Assembly: GCA_963822215.1 (NCBI GenBank)
Contig: CAWGGX010000004.1
Coordinates: 1 to 64,000 of the forward strand
Direction of reading: 5' to 3'
Source: Roseiarcus sp963822215
GTDB lineage: Bacteria > Pseudomonadota > Alphaproteobacteria > Rhizobiales > Beijerinckiaceae
Length of the DNA stretch: 64,000 nucleotides
Positions 53,751 to 62,014 of the stretch are shown piece after piece. The notes under the pieces were generated by a model that was given only the letters and a program-made list of their open reading frames with translations, did not search any database and had not been told where the DNA came from. Made by a program: the position numbers and the translations under genes. Each line of letters begins with the position of its first letter. Positions within the stretch are counted from its first letter, which is position 1.

Positions 53751-55487
53751 CTACGCGGCGATCTTGAGGCCGAGGAGATCGAAGACTCGGGTTTGGGTTG
53801 GCGTGGGTCTGGACAGGATCGTGGTTGGTCGGGCGTCGCCGAAGCGGACGCTGTTGCGGGTCAGGTTGGCGAGGTCCGAGAGGAGTGTGCGGAAGCTATG
53901 GACGGGCTGGCCGTCCTCGGTGCGTCTGGTGATGGCCTTGCGACGCGCCGCGGGCGAGACTTTGGCCTTGGCGACGGGGGATGCGCGCTCAGCGGCGGCG
54001 GCTTTAAGATCGTCGTCCTTGAACAGCATCGGGGCGAGGTCTCGCTTCATGCGCCAGATGACGTAGTAGGCCAGCATGCACAGGAAGACATGGGCGCGGA
54101 CGCGATGGGCCCGGCAATGGTGGATCGGGCGGACGTCGAGGTCGCCGGATTTGATGTCGCGGAAGCCGCGCTCGGCGTGGCTGAGGCCTTTATAGGCGAG
54201 GACGAGGGCGGCGCGGGGAAGCCGTCTCCGGGAAGAGAGCTTCGGATCACATATATGCCGTCGAGGGCGGCTTCGGCGGCGATCGCCTCGGCCTTGCGCG
54301 ACCATGTGAAGCCCGTCTCGGTGATGGCGAGGTCGAAATGCTTGGCCATGTGGCGACGGTCGATGACGGCGCCGACCTTGAGGGCGATCTTGTCCTGGCC
54401 GCGGAGCGGGTTGCGCTTTTTCTCGGTCATCGCGCGGATCTTGATCAGCGCCGTCTCGGTCGACTCGAGGAGTTCGTCGCGCTTGCGAGCGCGCTCGGCG
54501 GCGAGCTCCGGGTTGCGGCAGACGATGAGGCGCTCGCCGGGATAGTCGTTCGAGACGATCTCCGCCATGTCGCGCTCGTCGAACAGCGAGGGCTGCAAGG
54601 GGCCGCCCTCGGCCGCGAGCGCCTTGATCGCCGGGGCGCGCAGCGCGGTGATCCAGTCGAAGCCGGCGGGCGCGAGATCGGCGTCGATGCGCGCCTTCGT
54701 GATCATGCCGCGGTCGCCGACGAGCACGATGCGCTTCAGCCGGAAGCGCGTGCGTAGCTTCTTGACCTGATGGGCGAGCGTGGTCGGGTCGCCGAGATTG
54801 CCCTCGAACACCTCGACGGCGACCGGACAGCCGTCCGGCGTGCATAAAAGACCGAAGACGATCTGCGGCCGGTCGCCGCGATGGTCGCGGCTGTAGCCGA
54901 ACTGCGCCAGCTCGCAGCGCCGCCCTTCGAGGTAGCTCGAGGTGACGTCGTAGAGCACGAGCACGCCGTCCTTGAGATGGCGCTCGGCGAGGGTCTTTTC
55001 GACGCTCGCCTGGTTGCGGCCTAGGAGGTCGAGGGCGGCGTAGAGTTCGTCCTCGTCGACCCCCGGGTCAAGCCCGGGGGCCGAGCACGGCGCCGAGCGA
55101 GTGGGCGGCGGTCGCCTCGCTGAGCTGGCGGGCGGTGGCGAGCTTGGCGGTCGGCTCGACGATCCGCGCCACGATCATGGCGAGGATCAGCCTGGACGGG
55201 CGGTCCGGCCCCTTCGGCAACATCTTGTCGAGCCCGAGCCGGCGCGCCGTCCCGAGCACGGCAGCGACGTGGCCGTGCGCCAGCGCGCGGGCGATCTCGA
55301 AGCGCTCGGCTCCGAGCGGCACGAGGGTCTCTCCGGCAAGAACCCGGCGTAGGCTATCGATCTTCGCCTCAGGCCAGTCGGAGATGTTGGCAAGCGTGCG
55401 CGACTTGACCTTGCCGTCCTGCCGATAGCTCTCGCGCAAGAGGACGGCGGGCGGCGAATCGCGGTTGGGAATGCGCGTGACGTACAT
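53751..55487 (-). pseudogene. IS1634-type transposase, broken twice
   Basis: N-terminal piece (from 55487) MYVTRIPNRDSPPAVLLRESYRQDGKV to SLGAVLG; middle piece DEDELYAALDLLGRNQASVEKTLAERH, LVLYDVTSSYLEGR, IVLVGDRGMITKARI to IYVIRSSLPGDG; C-terminal piece VLAYKGLSHAERGFRDIKSGDLDVRPIHH to LGLKIAA (stop 53751). The first break (about 55060-55080) coincides with a GC palindrome that brings in a stop; the second (about 54215-54240) is a short indel. The order and motifs match IS1634 (IS4 superfamily) DDE transposases. Confidence 0.88.
55060..55080. repeat. GC-rich mini-palindrome inside the transposase gene
   Basis: CCCCCGGG-TCAAG-CCCGGGGG, perfect 8-bp arms with a 5-nt loop. It lies exactly where the IS1634-type reading frame breaks and provides the in-frame TGA (in the loop). 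Such CCCGGGTCAAGCCCGGG hairpins are frequent in alphaproteobacterial intergenic DNA, so it looks like an inserted REP-like sequence. Confidence 0.65.
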
Positions 55488-55614
55488 GATCAGCTTGAAT
55501 CATGGCCTAGCGGTCAAATCAAGCGATCTTTTACATGCCTACATTTTTGGCAGAAATTCCCGCAATGCCGCACAAACCCTCACCTTTCCGCCCTACCCCT
55601 CTCGGAAGTTCCGC

Positions 55615-55875
55615 TTAGCAGCCCTTGCAGATGCTGTTGTCGATCTTGTCATTCTCCCGCTCGATCGAGCGGTCGTGCTGCGTCTCGCCGGCCGACTGGG
55701 ACACGCCGGGTTGTGGGACGGTTTGGCCGGTCGAGGTGACATGGCCTGAGTTCAGAAGCTGCCCCGGGGCAGGCGAGGATTGTGGGCTTGGATGACCGCC
55801 GCTGCTTTGGTTGGCAGCCACGACGCCGGCGCCCGGCGTCGTAAGGATCGCGAGGGCGAGCGACAATTCCAGCAT
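55615..55875 (-). CDS. Small exported protein of unknown function
   Basis: 86 residues from ATG 55875, with AGGAG 8 nt upstream. A short hydrophobic N-terminus (MLELSLALAILTTPGAGVVAA) is probably a signal peptide. The mature part is Ser/Gly/Gln-rich (NQSSGGHPSPQSSPAPGQLL), then charged (HDRSIERENDKIDNS), ending ICKGC. I do not recognise a domain. The two terminal cysteines could form a disulphide or bind metal. It lies between the dead transposase and the Rrf2 gene. Confidence 0.6.
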   Translation of the reverse strand: MLELSLALAILTTPGAGVVAANQSSGGHPSPQSSPAPGQLLNSGHVTSTGQTVPQPGVSQSAGETQHDRSIERENDKIDNSICKGC

Positions 55876-56142
55876 CGTAGGCTCCTGATCGAGAGCGAGG
55901 CCCGACGCCAAACCACTTTAGGTCGATGCGCAACCGGCGCCGAAAAAGGTTCCTGCCGAACTAACTGCCTCGATTTCGTTCCGTTCCGGGGCCCATTGCG
56001 TTGGGGCCGCGGTCACGAGGACTTGAACGCACCCGCAACCTTATCCTTATGATCGATAAGCTGGACTTTTCGCGAAAACCGGCGTTTCTGGCGCGAGCCT
56101 GGCCTTTTTAATCCAACTCGCGGCCGGGATCGAGGACGAGAC

Positions 56143-56592
56143 GTGCTGACGAACAAGGGCAAATACGGCCTCAAGGCAATGGTTCATCTCGCGGGCGTCG
56201 AGCCGGGCGCGCTCGCCCAGGTCGCCGACATCGCCGAGCGCAATTCGATCTCGAAGAAGTTCCTCGACCACATATTGACCGAATTGCGGCACGCGGGACT
56301 GGTCTATTCCAAAAAGGGCAAGGGCGGCGGCTACGCGCTCGCCCGACCGCCGCACGAGATCCGGGTCGGCGCGATCGTGCGCGTCCTCGACGGGCCGCTC
56401 GCGCCGATCCCCTGCGCTTCCGTCACCGCCTTCCGCCCGTGCGAGGATTGCGCCGACCTCAACACCTGCGCTGTCCGGCTGATCATGGTCGAGGCGCGCA
56501 ACGCCATCGCCAGCGTCCTCGACAACCGCACGCTCGCCGAACTGCGCGCGCTGAGCGACGCGCCCGAGCTCGCGGAGATGTATCACATCTAA
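56143..56592 (+). CDS. Rrf2-family transcriptional regulator
   Basis: 149 residues. Winged HTH (MLTNKGKYGLKAMVHLAG, QVADIAERNSISKKFLDHILTELRHAGLV, GKGGGYALARPP). Cysteines at PCASVTAFRPCEDCADLNTC could ligate an Fe-S cluster, but their spacing is not the IscR C-x5-C-x6-C. A short symmetric element CTTAT-N5-ATAAG lies at 56046-56060, a weak operator candidate. Not next to isc/suf genes. Target unknown. Confidence 0.9.
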   Translation: MLTNKGKYGLKAMVHLAGVEPGALAQVADIAERNSISKKFLDHILTELRHAGLVYSKKGKGGGYALARPPHEIRVGAIVRVLDGPLAPIPCASVTAFRPCEDCADLNTCAVRLIMVEARNAIASVLDNRTLAELRALSDAPELAEMYHI

Positions 56593-56624
56593 GGGGAACG
56601 GCGCCGCCGGCCCAAGCGCTCCGC

Positions 56625-57596
56625 TCACCGGGGCATCCACACCCTACCGCCCGGCCCGTCAAGGATCGTCGTTCGCCAGCGTCCCAGCCACGAGGCGCCG
56701 ATTTCAGCGAATGGCGTCGAAAAGGCGGCGATTCCGCCGCAGGAGACGTCGTCCTTGATCTCGAGAAGCGGCGGCGGATAGGTTTTTGCCGGCGTTCCGT
56801 CGGCCCCGACCACGGCCAGCGCGGCCGAATCGATCCGCCATCGCGCGTGCGGCCGGAGGCCGGCGCAGCCGAGCGTGCTCCCTGCCGGAACCGGATGGAT
56901 CGCGACGCCTTGCTCGCGAAGTTCGGCCAGCAGGGCCGCGTTGCCTTGGATGATTGCGGGATCGCGGGCGTCGTCGAAACCGGTGTCGAGTTGCGCCGGG
57001 ACGGCGACGGGTCCGATCGCGAGGCCGATCACCGGGACGTCGGTCGAATCCGGCAGGCGGCGGCTCGCCGCTCCGCCGTAATAGCCAGGCCGATCAATCT
57101 GGACGAAGCCCGCGCCCGCGAGCGACGCCGGATCGAGACTCCCCGCGTGAACCGTCATCGCCGGCGCCGGATCGGCGGTGGAGAAAGTAACGGCGAAGCC
57201 GGCGAGGATGTCGGTTCCGATGCGCCCGCGCTGTCCGCCCGCCGGCGCCGCGAACGAATCGATATCCTCGGCCCGGAAGACGCCATTGCGCGAGCCGCAA
57301 AACGGGTCGTCGAGTTCAACCGCCGCGCCCGCAGCGAGGCCGTAGCCTTGCGCGTCGACCGCGCTGAAGCTCGCCCCGGAATCGATCAGAAACCAGCCGC
57401 GCCGGCCGCCGACCGTGAGCGATGCGACCGGAGTTCCGCCGATCGAGACGTTGAGCGGAATGCGGACATCCGGGCAGGCGGGCGGAGCGGCGTGCGACCC
57501 CGCGGAGCGCGCGGCCGATCCGAAACCGCAGGCTGCGAGGCTGACGATCGCTGCCAGGCGCCCGGTCCTCTCAACTCTCTTCGCGACACCCCTCAA
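56625..57596 (-). CDS. Retropepsin-like aspartic protease, probable lipoprotein
   Basis: 323 residues from TTG 57596. The N-terminus RTGRLAAIVSLAAC contains a lipobox L-A-A-C (Cys23), so a periplasmic lipoprotein is likely. Two aspartyl-protease-like signatures: GWFLIDSGASFSAVDAQG (D-S-G) and VAVPAQLDTGFDDARDP (D-T-G). Single-DTG bacterial retropepsins dimerise, whereas two in one chain suggests a pepsin-like internal pair. The start codon is uncertain. Convergent with the Rrf2 gene; substrate unknown. Confidence 0.75.
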   Translation of the reverse strand: MRGVAKRVERTGRLAAIVSLAACGFGSAARSAGSHAAPPACPDVRIPLNVSIGGTPVASLTVGGRRGWFLIDSGASFSAVDAQGYGLAAGAAVELDDPFCGSRNGVFRAEDIDSFAAPAGGQRGRIGTDILAGFAVTFSTADPAPAMTVHAGSLDPASLAGAGFVQIDRPGYYGGAASRRLPDSTDVPVIGLAIGPVAVPAQLDTGFDDARDPAIIQGNAALLAELREQGVAIHPVPAGSTLGCAGLRPHARWRIDSAALAVVGADGTPAKTYPPPLLEIKDDVSCGGIAAFSTPFAEIGASWLGRWRTTILDGPGGRVWMPR

Positions 57597-57674
57597 AAGA
57601 CCAACTCGTCATCGACGATCAGGGCGACTGCGCGGGCGGTCATGGCGCGCCGACCTTAGACAGAAGCGCCGGGG

Positions 57675-58016
57675 TCAGTCGACCTCGATCTCCTTGACCC
57701 GCATGGCGTCTCCGCCCGTCATCCGGACATGGACGCCGCCGCACTCGGGGCAGGGTCCGTAGCGCTCGGCGAGCGGCACGGTCTTGGCGCAGTCCGTGCA
57801 CCAGCCGGCGCCGGGCACGTGGACGATCTCGAGCGTCGCGCCCGCGGCGATCGTGCCGGCCGACACCGCCGAGAAGCAGAAGCTCAGCGCCTCCGGCTCG
57901 ACGGAACTCAGCGCGCCGATGTCGACGATGATCCGGCGGACCCGCCGCGCGCCCTCGCGCCCGGCCGCCTCGACCGCGATCTCGACGATGCTCTCCGTCA
58001 GGGCCATTTCGTGCAT
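57675..58016 (-). CDS. hypA: Hydrogenase nickel-incorporation protein HypA
   Basis: 113 residues. The start ATG 58016 gives the essential N-terminal MHE (His2 binds Ni); an upstream in-frame start would bury it. MHEMALTESIVEIAVEAA and the zinc site CTDCAKTVPLAERYGPCPECGG (two C-x-x-C) are canonical. HypA delivers Ni to [NiFe] hydrogenase (or urease) with HypB. No other hyp or hydrogenase gene is present in the window, so this is an isolated copy. Confidence 0.95.
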   Translation of the reverse strand: MHEMALTESIVEIAVEAAGREGARRVRRIIVDIGALSSVEPEALSFCFSAVSAGTIAAGATLEIVHVPGAGWCTDCAKTVPLAERYGPCPECGGVHVRMTGGDAMRVKEIEVD

Positions 58017-58089
58017 CGCGAAGCCCATAGCCCGCGGAAGGCGGGTTTTGCAATCGCCTCCCGTTCAGCCCAAAGTGATCGGGCTTTCG

Positions 58090-58341
58090 GGTCCGCCGCC
58101 GACGATCCGAATTCCCTGCTAGCAGGGAATTTTTTTCTGCCGCGATCGGCGCTCCGTTCCAAAAGCCCAGCAATCTCATCGTGTTGCCGACATTGCAACC
58201 CGCCGGTTGCGGGCTCGCGCGGGCGCGGAACAGGGAATTTCAAATGACCGGAACAGGGAATTTTTGCACGTCTTCGCAGCGGATCAGGGAAAGAACAGGC
58301 GGTCGAAAACGCGGGCGCACGATCGGCGCGGCCAGGTTGTA
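58090..58341 (+). repeat. Dispersed repeat, copy C
   Basis: GGTCCGCCGCCGACGAT, palindrome TTCCCTGCTAGCAGGGAA (58112-58129) plus T run, GGAACAGGGAATTTC, GGAACAGGGAATTTTT, ATCAGGGAAAGAACAGG, ending GCGGCCAGGTTGTA. Same structure as copies A and B. Confidence 0.85.
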
Positions 58342-58450
58342 AGGGCGGCCACGATTCCCGTCCTCCGCGGGGAATGGCGCCATAACGAACACGTGAGACC
58401 GGCGACAGTGTTGGCTCGCGCCCGCCCGGCCCCCAGCTCTTGCGCCCTGG

Positions 58451-58476
58451 CATTCTCTGACTAAAGTCAGAGAATG
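58451..58476. promoter_or_regulatory. Perfect palindrome over the MarR-GNAT start, probable operator
   Basis: CATTCTCTGACT-AA-AGTCAGAGAATG, 12-bp perfect arms. The last three bases are the ATG of the MarR-GNAT gene. MarR dimers bind such palindromes, so this is a likely autoregulatory site that would occlude initiation. Confidence 0.7.
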
Positions 58477-59358
58477 GACTCCCATTCGATCCACCGCGTG
58501 CGCAGCTTCAATCGCGCCGTCACCCAGGCGGTCGGCGCGCTCGATCAAAACTATCTCGAGCGCGGCCGGCCGCTCGGCGAGGCGCGGGTATTGTTCGAGA
58601 TCGGCGCGGACGGCGCCGATGCGCGGACCTTGCGCGCCCGGCTCGGCCTCGATTCCGGCTATCTCAGCCGCCTCCTGCGGTCGCTCGAAGCCCAAGGCCT
58701 GATCGCGGTCGGCCCGGACGCGGCGGACGCGCGCCGGCGGCGCGCCAGCCTGACCCCAAAGGGCCGGGCCGAGGTCGCCGCCTATGACATGCTCTCCGAC
58801 CGGCTCGCCGCCGCGCTCATCGCCCCGCTCGACGAGACCCGGCGCGCCCGCCTGGTCGCGGCGATGGGCGAGGTCGAGCGGCTGCTCGACGCGGCCGCGG
58901 TGACGATCGCCGTTGAGCCGCCGGGAAGCGCCGATGCGCGCTTGTGCCTGGCGGCCTATTTTCGCGAACTCGCCGAGCGCTTCGACGGCGGCTACGATCC
59001 GGCGAATGACCTCTCGGCGCCGGCGGGGGACCTAGCGCCGCCGGCGGGCCTGTTCGTCGTGGCGCGGCTCAAGGGCGAGCCGATCGGCTGCGGCGCGCTG
59101 AAGCGGATCGACGCGGAGACCGGCGAGATCAAGCGGGTGTGGACGGCGCCCTCGGCGCGCGGCCTCGGCGTCGCCCGCCGCATGCTCCACCGGCTCGAGG
59201 CCGAAGCCGCCAGCATGGGCTTCGCCGTCCTGCGCCTCGACACCAACAAGGCGCTGACCGAGGCCCACGCCCTTTATCTCAAGGAAGGCTACACCGACAT
59301 CGCCCGGTTCAACGACAACCCCTACGCCCACCGCTGGTTCGAGAAGCGGCTCGGGTAA
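58474..59358 (+). CDS. MarR-family HTH fused to GNAT acetyltransferase
   Basis: 294 residues. The N-terminal MarR winged helix (RPLGEARVLFEIGADGADARTLRARLGLDSGYLSRLLRSLEAQGLI, DARRRRASLTPKG) covers about 1-145. The C-terminal GNAT domain covers about 160-294 (EIKRVWTAPSARGLGVARRMLHRLEAEAASMGF, LRLDTNKALTEAHALYLKEGY). The fusion family is widespread. It could couple gene regulation with acetylation of a small molecule or protein; neither partner is known. A palindrome covers the start. The previous gene in this direction is far away. Confidence 0.93.
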   Translation: MDSHSIHRVRSFNRAVTQAVGALDQNYLERGRPLGEARVLFEIGADGADARTLRARLGLDSGYLSRLLRSLEAQGLIAVGPDAADARRRRASLTPKGRAEVAAYDMLSDRLAAALIAPLDETRRARLVAAMGEVERLLDAAAVTIAVEPPGSADARLCLAAYFRELAERFDGGYDPANDLSAPAGDLAPPAGLFVVARLKGEPIGCGALKRIDAETGEIKRVWTAPSARGLGVARRMLHRLEAEAASMGFAVLRLDTNKALTEAHALYLKEGYTDIARFNDNPYAHRWFEKRLG

Positions 59359-59764
59359 GCGTCGCCGGGCGGGCGCGTTGCGAGGGCCGGAATGCGCAAG
59401 AAGCGGGCCTTCCGGGAGGGCTTGGCGAACGGGTCATATCCGACCCTTTGTTGCCGCCCCCGGACGGTCGTGGAAGGCGACGGTTGCACAGCCGGCGTCC
59501 CCGGCGATACGGTTGCCACGGAGGGCGCAAGCCGTCCCACTTTTCGGTCCATTGGCTTGGGCGTAATTTGTCTCTGACCTTGCGAGGCGCATACCGGGCG
59601 GAAGCTTGCAAGCCTCTGGGATTGATTATCCGATCGACATCGCCTGACAGTCCTGGGAATATCCGGGACAATGACCCAACCGGGAAGTTGCGCAATAGTA
59701 GTATGCTATCGGGTCCCCGCCCGAGTCAGCCTTCACCGCCTGCTCCCAATCGCTTCCCAATGGT
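59359..59764. other. Intergenic region beside the RiPP-like cluster
   Basis: 406 bases between two convergent genes. No gene, terminator with U-tract or second precursor-like small frame was recognised. Confidence 0.45.
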
Positions 59765-62014
59765 TTAGGGAAAAGGCAGGAGCACGGAGGGCACAGACGC
59801 ATCGAACAGACGCAGGTAAAAGAGTCCGATTCCCGACCGCCCCAGCATAAGGCCCGGCTCTGCGTCTGGCGAAGGCGCACGTTCTGCCCCGAAGGTTCGC
59901 CGGCAGTGCGCCGCGACACGCCAAACAAGGGACGGCGCCGCCCCATTGGCGCACAAGTTCAGCACGTCCGCGTTGCCGGCCAGCCCGTGGCAGAGGCAGA
60001 AGCTTGTTCCCGACGCGTTAAGCATCGCGGCGGTTGCTTGGCTTGTCGTCCCTAGCGCGGCGTGAAGCTCTGACGCGATTTCGGGGGTAGGCGCAAGCTG
60101 CATGGCCCTTAGCCGGGACAAAGCGATGCCCGGCGCGCCATGGCACCAAGCGGTCGAGAACTGCTGCGCAATTCTGTTCCTCCCGCCGCCGCTTCGGCGG
60201 AAATCCGGCCAATTCGCCTGGGCGGCGTTGTACCATCGCCGTTCATACGCGAAGGCCGCCAAGCCGGCCTCTTTAACCGCTTCGTCGCGAACGGCCGCCC
60301 CGAGTTCCAACAGGGCGATGCCCGCGCCAGCGGCGCCATGCGAGTAGCCGGTCAGCGCGCGCAGGCCCCGCCCATGACGCCCGCGCCAACTCAGAGACCC
60401 GGCCCTGTCTCGCTTGCCCGTAGCAATCAGAGCCTCCCCGAGCCGGATTGCCCACTCCAGCAGCGAGCCGTCGCCAAGATGATGCCGGAGCCAGAGCAGG
60501 CCAAGTATCGCGCCGGCTTGGCCGGCCAACAGGTCCCATTCGCCTTCTGCAATTCCTCTTTCATGATCCCGGCAGACTTGCAATTGGATGGCAGCTTCGT
60601 CGACCAGCCCCGACTCTTCGAGCGAGATTGCTGCCCGAACCGCCGCCCAGCAGACGCCAAGAGCCCCTGTGTAGAGCCCGAGTAGATTTGTCTCTCGCAG
60701 GCCATGAACCCCAGCTAGCGCCTGACGGATCGCGCCGACCGCGGCCAGGCGGACCTCTTCTATGCGCGCCACCTGCCACAGAGCGGCGAGAAACAATGCT
60801 AGGCCCGCGGTCCCTGAATAGACGTCGGGGCACAAAGTCCCGTAGGATGTGACGCCCGGTCCGAGCATCTCGGCGCCGAGCCAGGTGCAGCGGTCGCCGT
60901 GCCAAATCGTCTCCCGCGCCAGATGCGTGCCGATTTCAACCGCGACCTCAAGGCAACCGGCTGGTTGGATTGCTTGCTCGCGTTCCGTCGGCGAACCAAC
61001 AGTTGGGTTGCGTTGAGTTGGCGAACGCAGCGTCTGGTAAGCATCGTGGGACCCAGGATTGAGATAAGGGCGCTCGATGTCCAATCCTGCATCAGACCAG
61101 CAGGCGAGGACGCAATCAAGCCGGTCTGCGGTATCCGCTCGTATTTCCGTTCGCGAGCGGACGAGTCCATCGGCGACCAGGCCACAGCGATGCAAGCCGA
61201 AACTCTCGCCGCCAGGCGATTCCGCTAGCCCGATCCCTGGGGCCAAAGATTTGGTAAAGGCCGGTACTTCGGAACGCAGTTCTGCCTCGACGTGCGCGTA
61301 AATATCCCTCAGTGTACGCCTCGCTGCTACGAACGCGGATTGGGGCAAATAGAGCACGCCTGCATCGCATCGCGTGAACAGTTGCGGCGAATACAGCACT
61401 TTCAGGTGGAACGGCAGACTGCGGGCGTTGAGAGCCGCGGTCGCAGATTGCAGCCATCTTGCGGCGCCTCCCGGCGTCAGATGCCAGTAGAGCCGGACCA
61501 GGCCGTCGCCTTGGATTATCGGCGCATCGCCAATGACTAAAAAATAGCCAGGTGACAGATTTGGCCTCGCGCTTGGAACACGCAGTGAGATTTGGACGGC
61601 GGACGCCAGCGGCTCTGAAATCGGTGGAACGCAGGCCTCAGGAGCAACCTCTAGTGTTAGGCCTTGCCGCTCGACCACCACGCGCCCGGCACGAAGCCCA
61701 CGTGCCGTCCAGCCTGTCTCTACCGAACCTTTGCCTTGGTTGGCTGCCGCCAGTTCCGCGACAAAACCGGGATCCTCTCGCGCCCATTCAGCCTCATCCG
61801 AATCCGGAAGTGGCGCCCCCTTCGTGTAAAAATGGTTATAAAGCGTTTGCCGAAGTTGGTAACGAAGGAAGCTTCGGGCTGTCTCGGGAGTAAGGGCCCG
61901 ACGGACCGTTGAGTTTAGAGCTTCCGAAGCGGTCCCGAACCAGGTGAATTGGGTGTCGTTCAAAAAGCCGATGGCCTGGACTGCCGCTTTCAATTGGGAG
62001 AGATAAAGATTCAA
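59765..62014 (-). CDS. HopA1-LanC fusion, candidate lanthipeptide-type lyase/cyclase
   Basis: 749 residues starting at TTG 62014, directly after the kinase stop (TAATTG). Residues about 1-290 resemble the HopA1 effector family (FTWFGTASEALNSTVRRALTP, LRYQLRQTLYNHFYTKGAPLP, PGYFLVIGDAP, VRLYWHLTPGGAARWL, LKVLYSPQLFTRCDAGVLYL). After a variable linker, residues about 365-749 are a LanC-like toroid (DVYSGTAGLALFLAALW, LAGQAGAILGLLWLRHH, GYSHGAAGAGIALLELG) with zinc ligands Cys624 (WCHG) and Cys675-His676 (CLCHG). HopA1 proteins act with kinases as phospho-Ser/Thr lyases in RiPP pathways, and LanC catalyses thioether closure. The fusion would do both steps. Confidence 0.8.
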   Translation of the reverse strand: MNLYLSQLKAAVQAIGFLNDTQFTWFGTASEALNSTVRRALTPETARSFLRYQLRQTLYNHFYTKGAPLPDSDEAEWAREDPGFVAELAAANQGKGSVETGWTARGLRAGRVVVERQGLTLEVAPEACVPPISEPLASAVQISLRVPSARPNLSPGYFLVIGDAPIIQGDGLVRLYWHLTPGGAARWLQSATAALNARSLPFHLKVLYSPQLFTRCDAGVLYLPQSAFVAARRTLRDIYAHVEAELRSEVPAFTKSLAPGIGLAESPGGESFGLHRCGLVADGLVRSRTEIRADTADRLDCVLACWSDAGLDIERPYLNPGSHDAYQTLRSPTQRNPTVGSPTEREQAIQPAGCLEVAVEIGTHLARETIWHGDRCTWLGAEMLGPGVTSYGTLCPDVYSGTAGLALFLAALWQVARIEEVRLAAVGAIRQALAGVHGLRETNLLGLYTGALGVCWAAVRAAISLEESGLVDEAAIQLQVCRDHERGIAEGEWDLLAGQAGAILGLLWLRHHLGDGSLLEWAIRLGEALIATGKRDRAGSLSWRGRHGRGLRALTGYSHGAAGAGIALLELGAAVRDEAVKEAGLAAFAYERRWYNAAQANWPDFRRSGGGRNRIAQQFSTAWCHGAPGIALSRLRAMQLAPTPEIASELHAALGTTSQATAAMLNASGTSFCLCHGLAGNADVLNLCANGAAPSLVWRVAAHCRRTFGAERAPSPDAEPGLMLGRSGIGLFYLRLFDASVPSVLLPFP

